Positions 7,331 through 13,320 of a DNA stretch of 16,500 bases are shown in pieces. The stretch comes from Wenzhouxiangella sp. Its GTDB lineage: Bacteria; Pseudomonadota; Gammaproteobacteria; Xanthomonadales; Wenzhouxiangellaceae. A program made the position numbers and the translations under genes. The DNA is taken from NCBI GenBank assembly GCA_007119095.1, contig SKQI01000200.1:1-16500 (forward strand), given 5' to 3'. The notes under the pieces are model-generated. The model was not told where the DNA came from. It did no database searches and saw only the letters and a list, made by a program, of their open reading frames with translations. Position 1 is the first letter of the stretch; each line of letters starts with the position of its first letter.

Positions 7331-7873
7331 CCGGCCGCCACCGCCGCTGCGGCCGCCGCTGCGCCGACGGCGCATCCGGGCCAGCAGTGCCTGCTCGCGC
7401 GTTTTCAGGAAGTCAGAGCGGTTCAGTTCTGACGGATCAACTCCCTTGCGCTTGGCCGCGGTGCTGCGGTAAATCACGAAGTCGCGGTAGGCGTCGATTT
7501 CCGGCTTCAGCTCGCGGCAAAGCAGCTCAACCATGATGGCGTCATCAAGAAAGCCAAGGCCCGGGATGTTGTCGGGAATCAGGTCATCGGGATTGTTGAA
7601 ATAGGCCAGCGCCGACAGGACACGCTTCTGGCCGACTTCCTGCATGCCCCAGCCTTCGTCCTCGAGCATGTCGATCAGAATCTGCAGTTGCTTGAGGCGG
7701 TCACGAATATAGTCGGTTTCGACTCGCTCATCGACTTCCTTCAGCAGCTTGTGGGCATTGTCGATGATGACTTCGCGCGGTTGTTGCTTGGTATTCTCCA
7801 TGGCCTTGCGGGCCAGGTTGCGGAAGTGCTCGAGGTCTTTCTCGGTAAAGTCCAGGGTAACTCGCAGGCTCAT
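7310..7873 (-). CDS. DUF1232 (YkvA-like) protein with Arg/Gly-rich tail
   Basis: A 187-residue protein containing a DUF1232 domain of unknown function. The domain is at about 84-120: ALAYFNNPDDLIPDNIPGLG followed by FLDDAIMVELL, which carries the family core (P-D-D/-L-I-P-D, then G-x-x-D-D-A). The first 80 residues are helical and charged. The last 20 (RMRRRRSGGRSGGGGRSP, 166-183) form a basic, glycine-rich unstructured tail that could contact RNA or acidic protein surfaces (inference). No membrane segment is evident, unlike many DUF1232 proteins. The start at 7873 is supported by AAGGAA 6 bases upstream. The tail-encoding DNA overlaps the 3' end of the elaA-like gene. Confidence 0.85.
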   Translation of the reverse strand: MSLRVTLDFTEKDLEHFRNLARKAMENTKQQPREVIIDNAHKLLKEVDERVETDYIRDRLKQLQILIDMLEDEGWGMQEVGQKRVLSALAYFNNPDDLIPDNIPGLGFLDDAIMVELLCRELKPEIDAYRDFVIYRSTAAKRKGVDPSELNRSDFLKTREQALLARMRRRRSGGRSGGGGRSPFSLF

Positions 7874-7916
7874 GATCGGTTCCTTGCGTCAAATGATTTT
7901 TCGATAGCCTAACGTT

Positions 7917-8291
7917 TCAGGCGGCGACAATAAACAGGGCAATGCAGCTGCCAATGCCCACCAGCCAGCTCAGCGAGCGCAGCAGGTGGAGGTCGGCCAG
8001 GTAGCAGGTAGCGTAGGCAATGCGCGCTGCAATGAAGAGGATGGCAATGAAATCCACGGTATTCTGGGCAGCACCGGCAACATGGGCAATGATGACCGCG
8101 GCGGCAAAAAAAGGCAGTGCCTCGAAGCTGTTCTGCTGTGCCCACCAGGCCCGCTTGCGATAACCGCTGATGTGTTCATACCAGTCGCGCGGGCGGCGGT
8201 TGTTGAAACTTCGATCACCCGCCTTGGAAATGCCTGCCAGGATGAAAGGCATGATGGCAGCGATCAATACGCACCAGAAAGCAATTGTCAC
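7917..8291 (-). CDS. MAPEG family membrane protein
   Basis: A 124-residue integral membrane protein of the MAPEG family (membrane-associated proteins in eicosanoid and glutathione metabolism). The bacterial members are poorly characterised and may act as glutathione-dependent transferases or peroxidases. Four hydrophobic helices are visible, at about 2-22, 55-76, 78-98 and 104-124. The diagnostic stretch is KRAWWAQQNSFEALPFFAAA (46-65), which corresponds to the R-A-x-x-A-x-x-N-x-x-E-x-x-P-x-F family motif. I place the start at GTG 8291 (MTIAFWCVL...), the usual family N-terminus, with AGGA 10 bases upstream. A TTG start at 8318 with TAAGGT upstream would add nine residues and cannot be excluded. 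Confidence 0.85.
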   Translation of the reverse strand: MTIAFWCVLIAAIMPFILAGISKAGDRSFNNRRPRDWYEHISGYRKRAWWAQQNSFEALPFFAAAVIIAHVAGAAQNTVDFIAILFIAARIAYATCYLADLHLLRSLSWLVGIGSCIALFIVAA

Positions 8292-8365
8292 GGTACGAAA
8301 TTCCTGTGGGAAAATCAAAGTCTACCTTACAATGCCGAATCTCGTCGTCCCCTTGAGCCCTCGAG

Positions 8366-8881
8366 ATGAATGAAAACGTACCTGTGGATCCTCGCCTGCA
8401 AGGCTTTGTCGTAGTGACAGAGGTGGCCGAAGGCCAGGTGCTGGCAGAAGACATCTTCCAGGCCAAGTACCGTGCCGCAGCACCAGGTCATGGCCATCAT
8501 ATATTTGCCTTTTTGCGCCTGGGCGCTGGCTGGCAGGTAGGTTCCTACATCAATTATCTGCCGCACCGTGACGCCATGCTGGTTGGCGGTGCCTGCACCG
8601 ACGGTACTGTTCTGGCCCAGTGCCCGGCGGCCCAACGCGACCTGCTGCGACAGGCGGGCGGCTTGATGCTGCAGACCGTTCGCTATGCCGAACATCGATT
8701 CTCCCGGCAGTCGGTAGGTACATTTGGCCATTGCGGAGACGCCCGGTCATGGTCGGTGCTGGCGCAATGCGGCTACCAGCGCCTCGATCACCCCTATCTG
8801 ATCGTTCGGTGGAACCATCGCCTGGTCGCGGATGAAGAGGCCGCGCTGGTTGCCAGTGTCGCCGCGCTAGGCGAGTTCTGA
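8366..8881 (+). CDS. Unrecognised 171-residue protein, possibly GNAT-like
   Basis: I do not recognise the family with confidence. The protein is cytosolic, with no signal peptide or membrane helix. An N-terminal strand, GFVVVTEVAEGQVLAED (13-29), is followed by alternating strands and a helix. VGGACTDGTVL at 73-83 and GYQRLDHPYLIVRWN at 136-150 recall the beta4 and closing strands of GNAT acetyltransferases. The acetyl-CoA loop (Q/R-x-x-G-x-G/A) is absent, so that reading is weak. GTFGHCGDARSW at 118-129 is a distinctive conserved-looking motif with Cys123. The start at 8366 has only a weak CTCGAG upstream. Its stop lies 5 bases from the convergent deacetylase stop. Confidence 0.65.
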   Translation: MNENVPVDPRLQGFVVVTEVAEGQVLAEDIFQAKYRAAAPGHGHHIFAFLRLGAGWQVGSYINYLPHRDAMLVGGACTDGTVLAQCPAAQRDLLRQAGGLMLQTVRYAEHRFSRQSVGTFGHCGDARSWSVLAQCGYQRLDHPYLIVRWNHRLVADEEAALVASVAALGEF

Positions 8882-8886
8882 AGCGC

Positions 8887-9726
8887 TCAGAGTGCCTGCA
8901 GCAGACTTTCCAGTTCTTCTGGGCTGGTCCAGTCGCGACCACACATGTAACGCGGCAGATACCAGGGGTCAGAGGCGACAGTGACCGGCTCCGGGTCGCA
9001 GGCCAGCGCCGCCTGCAGCCCCAGATCGGCGCCGAATCTAGGCAGGTACTCTCGTCTCAGGTAGTCACTGGCCTGACCGTAGGGGTAGGCCAGGAAGCTG
9101 GGGCGGCGGCCACTTCGCTGCTCTATGTAGTCGCTGGCCTGGTCGATTTCCGCCCGACATTCCGTGGCCGTGTCGATCCAGCGGAAGTCACCGCGACGAT
9201 TGTCACGCTGCACGGTTTTCTGAAGCGAGCCATGGTTGTGGTCCCAGCTGTGGCTTTCGATGCTCAGCAACCCGCTTTGATTGGCAGCGGCCCACCAGTG
9301 ATCAGGCCAGACATTCAGGCTCATGTAGTCGGTCCGGTCGAGCTCCGCCCGAGCGTCGGGGGAGGCGATCACGAATGCGGTCAGATGGGGCTGATGACGG
9401 CGATCAGTCGCCGGGTCTTCGCCGAAGGTTTTCAGGTGATGGAACAGGCTGCGCTGGGGGCCACAGGTAGGGTGATCGAAATCTTCGAAGTCCAGGATTG
9501 AACCATCATCGACGGTCAATACCACCGTTTTCGGTCGCAGCCTGCCTGCAGCAAGATCGGCCAGCGCCTGCTTCAGCGGGGCGATGGTCCAGCCAAGGCG
9601 ATCAAGCAGGTAAAGATCGCTGGCGAAGGCCAGCGGGTCATTGCCGGCATAAGTGTTGTCCAGCACCTTGATCGAGTGCCAGGTCAGGATTGGGAAGGCG
9701 GCAGAGTGAGACATGATGCTATCCAT
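8887..9726 (-). CDS. Polysaccharide deacetylase (NodB-fold) family protein, no signal peptide
   Basis: A 279-residue carbohydrate-esterase-4-like protein expected to remove N- or O-acetyl groups from a glycan. Motif 1, TVDDG (71-75, Asp73/Asp74), is followed by motif 2, SHSWDH (158-163, metal ligands His159 and His163), and motif 3, AYPYG (213-217). An opening ILTWHSI (13-19) is the usual first strand. No signal peptide is present, so the enzyme should be cytosolic unless exported by another route. A loop of about 50 residues after motif 1, PTCGPQRSLFHHLKTFGED and onward, is longer than in minimal NodB proteins. The start at 9726 is 9 bases behind the LEA14-like lipoprotein stop; Met5 (9714) is an alternative. 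The two genes are likely co-transcribed. Confidence 0.88.
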   Translation of the reverse strand: MDSIMSHSAAFPILTWHSIKVLDNTYAGNDPLAFASDLYLLDRLGWTIAPLKQALADLAAGRLRPKTVVLTVDDGSILDFEDFDHPTCGPQRSLFHHLKTFGEDPATDRRHQPHLTAFVIASPDARAELDRTDYMSLNVWPDHWWAAANQSGLLSIESHSWDHNHGSLQKTVQRDNRRGDFRWIDTATECRAEIDQASDYIEQRSGRRPSFLAYPYGQASDYLRREYLPRFGADLGLQAALACDPEPVTVASDPWYLPRYMCGRDWTSPEELESLLQAL

Positions 9727-9735
9727 CCCGGTTCA

Positions 9736-10248
9736 TCAACGAAATCGATCCGGCTGGCCAGGCACCGGGTGCAGAAAACCGTTGGCTTCAGCCCGCAGGC
9801 GACCGCGCGGTGGGTCGAACACCAGTTCCAGCTGCCAGGCCAGGTTTGGGCGTTGTCGGTGGGTCAGAGCTTCAAGCAGTTGTCGGCTGCCCGGCTCCAG
9901 TTCGGTCTCCAGCATGATGACTTCGCGTCCCCGTGCCGGAACCGAAAGAAAGACCGGCGCCGGGTCGAGACTGGCTGCTTGTTGCTGGTCAAGCTGCAAA
10001 CTCAAGCGGATCTCCTCCATCTCGAAGCGGCGATCATTGAGGTTTCGCACTGAAATATGCAGCGTTGCAAAGGATTCCTGCAGCTCGATGGTATCGAGCG
10101 CAATAAGCGGCGCTTCGCCGCTGACCTGGCGCGGACTGCCTTGGCAGCCGCACAGCAACAGGCACAAGCACAGCAGGAGAGCACAATTTTTGCCAGGCAG
10201 TCTGGAGATCAAGGGCTTATTCCTGTGACTTTGCTCACGACCGTTCAT
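9736..10248 (-). CDS. Putative lipoprotein with LEA14-like (WHy) domain
   Basis: A 170-residue predicted lipoprotein. The N-terminus is basic, then a hydrophobic run CALLLCLCLLLCGC ends in a lipobox with Cys36 as the likely lipidated residue (LLCGC). The rest is a small beta-sandwich: DTIELQESFATLHISVRNLN, then FEMEEIRLSLQLD, resembling the LEA_2/WHy domain found in bacterial and plant desiccation-related proteins, where Asn-Pro or Asn-Leu-Asn turns are typical. No enzymatic residue is evident; binding or stress protection is inference. Start at Met 10248 (or the adjacent 10251); the frame continues to 10284, but that would overlap the divergent SDR gene start. It is upstream of, and probably co-transcribed with, the deacetylase gene. 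Confidence 0.75.
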   Translation of the reverse strand: MNGREQSHRNKPLISRLPGKNCALLLCLCLLLCGCQGSPRQVSGEAPLIALDTIELQESFATLHISVRNLNDRRFEMEEIRLSLQLDQQQAASLDPAPVFLSVPARGREVIMLETELEPGSRQLLEALTHRQRPNLAWQLELVFDPPRGRLRAEANGFLHPVPGQPDRFR

Positions 10249-10282
10249 CATACTGGAGATCACCGGGATGATTGGAGTGCGC

Positions 10283-11056
10283 ATGAATAGAATCGATTCG
10301 CCAGGCGCTACGGTTGCTCTCGTTCAGGGCGCCAGTCGAGGTATTGGGCTCGCTCTGACCCGGGCCCTGCTGGATGACTCGCGCTTTGATGTTGTCGTCG
10401 CATGTTGCCGAGATCCTGATGCGGCCGGTGAACTGACCGAATTGGCCGAGGCATCGGCAGGGCGACTCATCCTGCAGGCAGTCGATGTGACAAGCGAGGA
10501 AAGCGTGGTCGAGCTTGGCAAATCGCTTGATCAGCAGGGTCTGCGTTTATCGCTGGTCCTGAACGTGGCCGGTCTGTTGCACGATGGCGATGCGCTGCAA
10601 CCCGAGAAACGTCTGGAAGACATTAAACTGTCGCAGTTGGAGCGGGTGTTTGCGGTCAATGCCCTTGGACCGGCGTTGATGTTGCGTGAGTTGCTGCCGC
10701 GTATGGCCAAAAGTCAGAGGGCGGTGTTTGCGGCGTTGTCGGCGCGGGTGGGGTCTATTGGCGACAATCGCCTCGGTGGCTGGTACGCATATCGGTCCAG
10801 CAAGGCGGCGCTCAATCAATTGCTGCGCACGGCGGCGATCGAGGCGCATCGTCGGTTCCGCAATGTCATCGTCGTTGCCTTGCACCCGGGGACGACCGAT
10901 ACTCGGCTGTCCGAACCCTTTCAGGGCAATGTGCCGCCTGACAAGCTGTTCAGCGCGGACTTCGTGGCCGAACGCCTGCTGTCGGTGGTCGCAGGGCTGG
11001 AAAACGACGATAGCGGTGGCTTTTTTGCCTGGGATGGCAAGCTGATCGAGTGGTAG
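10283..11056 (+). CDS. Short-chain dehydrogenase/reductase, C-factor-like
   Basis: A 257-residue NAD(P)-dependent oxidoreductase of the classical SDR fold. Cofactor loop QGASRGIG is at 15-22, with Gln replacing the usual Thr. ASP-type DVT (68-70) and NVAG (94-97) follow. Catalytic Ser153 lies in ALSARVG, and Tyr170-x3-Lys174 in YAYRSSK. HPGTTDTRLS (201-210) is the substrate-loop region seen in C-factor (CsgA)-like SDRs. The substrate is unknown. The start at 10283 has GGAG 5 bases upstream; ATG 10268 is in frame but not needed. Only 34 bases separate this start from the divergent lipoprotein start. Confidence 0.93.
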   Translation: MNRIDSPGATVALVQGASRGIGLALTRALLDDSRFDVVVACCRDPDAAGELTELAEASAGRLILQAVDVTSEESVVELGKSLDQQGLRLSLVLNVAGLLHDGDALQPEKRLEDIKLSQLERVFAVNALGPALMLRELLPRMAKSQRAVFAALSARVGSIGDNRLGGWYAYRSSKAALNQLLRTAAIEAHRRFRNVIVVALHPGTTDTRLSEPFQGNVPPDKLFSADFVAERLLSVVAGLENDDSGGFFAWDGKLIEW

Positions 11057-11092
11057 GAGAGTAACGACTGTTGCTTTAGTAGATTGGAATGC

Positions 11093-11124
11093 TTGCAATA
11101 TGTTTGAATAGACCCTAGAGTCTA
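11093..11124 (+). promoter_or_regulatory. Candidate promoter with palindromic operator over the -10
   Basis: TTGCAA at 11093-11098 and TAGAGT at 11116-11121 are separated by 17 bases, a plausible sigma-70 pair matching 4 of 6 at each element. The -10 lies inside TAGACCCTAGAGTCTA (11109-11124), which matches its own reverse complement at 14 of 16 positions and is centred on CTAG, a rare tetranucleotide in most bacteria. Such a placement suits a repressor site. It would give the DUF6502 gene a leader of about 125-130 bases. Confidence 0.35.
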
Positions 11125-11225
11125 AGCTATGCAAGCCTTGGCCGATCTGGAAATTTGGCGTATGGCCCGGGTTGCAACAATCGGCGTTCAAGGGGGAACG
11201 GGTGGCTTCAACGCCTCGACCGATT

Positions 11226-11246
11226 TTTTGGCTCCATCGCCAAAGG
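11226..11246 (+). promoter_or_regulatory. Hairpin that covers the DUF6502 ribosome-binding site
   Basis: TTTTGGC (11226-11232) can pair with GCCAAAG (11239-11245) around a 6-base loop, giving six Watson-Crick pairs and up to two G-U pairs. The 3' arm contains most of the Shine-Dalgarno AAAGGAG (11242-11248) that serves ATG 11256. Folding would lower initiation. The stem is short, so an effect at normal temperature is uncertain. Confidence 0.3.
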
Positions 11247-11255
11247 AGAAACGCC

Positions 11256-12095
11256 ATGGTGAAATCACAACAATCACCGCAGACGGATTGGCTGGTTGCC
11301 GCCGTTCAGCGGATGCTCAAACCCATCGTCAAATTGCTGGTAGGTCGTATGGCCTGTCCGGTTGCCGTCGACCTGCTCAAGGAAGCCTACATCGAGGAGG
11401 CTACCCGGCAGTTGATTGATGTAGAGGGTCGCAAACGGGCGACCAAGTCGGCGCTGGCGCTGAAAACCGGCCTTGATACCCGGGTGATCGCGGCGCTGGA
11501 GGCAAAACCGCGCAGCGAAACTGTCACGGTGGCGGACATGACGCCGGAGGCCTCCGTGCTGCATGCCTGGTCTACCGACAAGGCATTTGTCGATCCTAAA
11601 TCCGGTCAGCCCCGGGTTTTGCATATCTACGGGCGTCGCGGTACTTTCCAGAATCTGATCATGCGTTACGCTGGCCGGAATGTCACCTGCCCAACTGTGC
11701 TGGCTAGCCTCAGTGCCGGCGGTAACATCGAAATGCTGAATGACGATCAGGTGCGCATGCTGAGCCCGCATTTTGACTCCACCAGCCAACAACAGAAATC
11801 GGCCATCGAGACTGGCAGCCTGGCCCTGGAACACGTCGGCCGCAACGCGGTTCACAACTTCAGCGATGAGGTGGATGACAAATCTTCGTGGCCACAACAA
11901 ACCAGGCTGGGTCGCAACCTTTCGCCGGCTCGGTTGGCCGAGTTGCGGAAGACGCTGGATCGACTCCTCTCGTCCCAGGCCGATGCCGTCGAGACTGCGC
12001 TGCAGTCAGTTGCCAAGACGCAGGCCGAGGATGATGAAGGTCGCAGTGCAGGCGTGTGTGCGTTTTATTGGGAAGAACCCGATCAGCCTCGCTGA
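11256..12095 (+). CDS. DUF6502 family protein
   Basis: A 279-residue protein of the DUF6502 type; the function is not known. Recognisable parts are the N-terminal helix AVQRMLKPIVKLLVG (16-30), the helix DLLKEAYIEEATRQL (39-53), a Ser/Ala-x-x-T-G-L segment SALALKTGLDTRVIAAL (65-81) that looks like a helix-turn-helix, and VLHAWSTDKAFVD (101-113) followed by GQPRVL (117-122). This is the family's G-W-x-x-D-P-x-F plus G-x-P-x-x-L pattern. The C-terminal half is helical and polar. The HTH-like part suggests DNA binding (inference). The start at 11256 is fixed by AAAGGAG at a spacing of 7; the frame runs open back to 11172 without support. It ends 3 bases from the convergent PLP-enzyme stop. Confidence 0.85.
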   Translation: MVKSQQSPQTDWLVAAVQRMLKPIVKLLVGRMACPVAVDLLKEAYIEEATRQLIDVEGRKRATKSALALKTGLDTRVIAALEAKPRSETVTVADMTPEASVLHAWSTDKAFVDPKSGQPRVLHIYGRRGTFQNLIMRYAGRNVTCPTVLASLSAGGNIEMLNDDQVRMLSPHFDSTSQQQKSAIETGSLALEHVGRNAVHNFSDEVDDKSSWPQQTRLGRNLSPARLAELRKTLDRLLSSQADAVETALQSVAKTQAEDDEGRSAGVCAFYWEEPDQPR

Positions 12096-12098
12096 GGC

Positions 12099-13235
12099 CT
12101 ACCAGCCCATGCAGCGCTCCAGGCGGCGGGGGACAGCATCCGGCAATGTAAGCCAGAAGTGCGTATGTTGGGCAGCGGTGGCGCAGGCATGGTTGGGAAG
12201 GATGCGCAACCGTCGTCCGACGGGAAAATCAGCGAGATCAACCTTGCCGCCGTCGGCTTGGCTAACGATGCCATGTTCCTGGTTGGTCGCGCGGACGATC
12301 AGCTCGCCCAGGTCGCCGCCATGCAGGTCTCTGACCAGTCCATAACCACGATCACGACGCTGGCTGGCGGTGCCGCGATCACGCGACAAGGCCATCCAGC
12401 CGGCATCGACCAGGACTTCGCCGGTGGCCGGGCGGTGGCCGATGACCTCGGTCATTACTGAAAGGGCGATATCAGATTCACTGCACACGCCCAGCCCGGC
12501 CATGACCAGATCCTGAAAAACGTAGACACCGGCTCGAACTTCCGTCACACCCGCCAGTGCTGTCGCTCTCAGCGCGGTTGGCGTCGAGCCAATGCTGACC
12601 TCGGGACATGCCAGCCCCAGGGAACGCAGACGCTCGGCCGCCGTCACCGCCGAGCGCCGTTCCGTTTCTGCCATATCAATAATGGCTTGTTGGCTGCAGC
12701 AGGCGTAGGAGCCGCCTGCATGCACCATGATGCCGGCAACCTCGACGCCGCCGGCATCCAGTTTCAGCGCCGTGTCGGGCAATGTCGCGGCATCTGCCTT
12801 GAATCCGGCGCGGGCCCCGTCGGCGTCAATTTCCAGCAGCACCCGATAGCGGCAGCCGTGTTGTCTGGCGGCTTTGACCACGGCCTCAGCGGTGGCTTCC
12901 TGGTCGAGAATGATGCTGATATTCATCCCCGCCTCCAAACGTTGAGCCACGGCCGTCAGCTTGCCGGGTGCAATGCCGACCGCATAGAGCAGATCCTGAA
13001 TGCCGTGGCTGAAAAAATAGTCTGCCTCGGCAAGGGTGGATACAGTCACGCCGCCCGGATGGCCGGCGAGCATGGCCTGGGCAATCTCGATGTTCTTGCA
13101 GGTTTTCAGATGGGGTCTTAGCGGTACGTCCAAACGCCCAAGCTGCGCGTTCATCGCCTGGATATTGGCCTGCATTTTCTCAGCATCAACGAGGAGGCAA
13201 GGGGTAGGCAGCCCGGATAGGGAATCGGTCAACAT
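12099..13235 (-). CDS. DSD1-family PLP enzyme (D-threonine aldolase / D-serine dehydratase-like)
   Basis: A 378-residue fold-type III pyridoxal-phosphate enzyme that probably cleaves or dehydrates a D-hydroxyamino acid such as D-threonine or D-serine. LPTPCLLVD (9-17) opens the alanine-racemase-like barrel, and Lys44 in RPHLKTCK (40-47) is the PLP Schiff-base lysine. IGSTPT (215-220) contacts the phosphate, and the C-terminal domain (D-ser_dehydrat) holds His349 and Cys351 in LPNHACAT, the metal pair of this family. Cys46 stands where most relatives have His (RPHxKTHK). I choose ATG 13235; the open frame extends to 13433 but that part would run into the divergent acetyl-CoA hydrolase gene and looks non-coding. 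The 3' end lies 3 bases from the DUF6502 stop. Confidence 0.92.
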   Translation of the reverse strand: MLTDSLSGLPTPCLLVDAEKMQANIQAMNAQLGRLDVPLRPHLKTCKNIEIAQAMLAGHPGGVTVSTLAEADYFFSHGIQDLLYAVGIAPGKLTAVAQRLEAGMNISIILDQEATAEAVVKAARQHGCRYRVLLEIDADGARAGFKADAATLPDTALKLDAGGVEVAGIMVHAGGSYACCSQQAIIDMAETERRSAVTAAERLRSLGLACPEVSIGSTPTALRATALAGVTEVRAGVYVFQDLVMAGLGVCSESDIALSVMTEVIGHRPATGEVLVDAGWMALSRDRGTASQRRDRGYGLVRDLHGGDLGELIVRATNQEHGIVSQADGGKVDLADFPVGRRLRILPNHACATAAQHTHFWLTLPDAVPRRLERCMGW

Positions 13236-13320
13236 CAGATCTTTCAACGTGGTGTTGGGATAAAGGTTAGTGTACTGGGTGAATCCATGATGGTCATTTA
13301 GGCTTGGGGTAGTTTGACTG
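13236..13320. promoter_or_regulatory. Divergent promoter region between PLP enzyme and acetyl-CoA hydrolase
   Basis: The 85 bases between the two divergent starts are markedly more AT-rich than the flanking genes and must hold both promoters unless these lie inside the genes. I could not pick a convincing -35/-10 pair by eye on either strand. Confidence 0.3.

Noticed and set aside
11172..11255. Upstream extension of the DUF6502 gene
   Set aside because: AAAGGAG sits just before ATG 11256, and the family begins near there; the earlier codons have no site.
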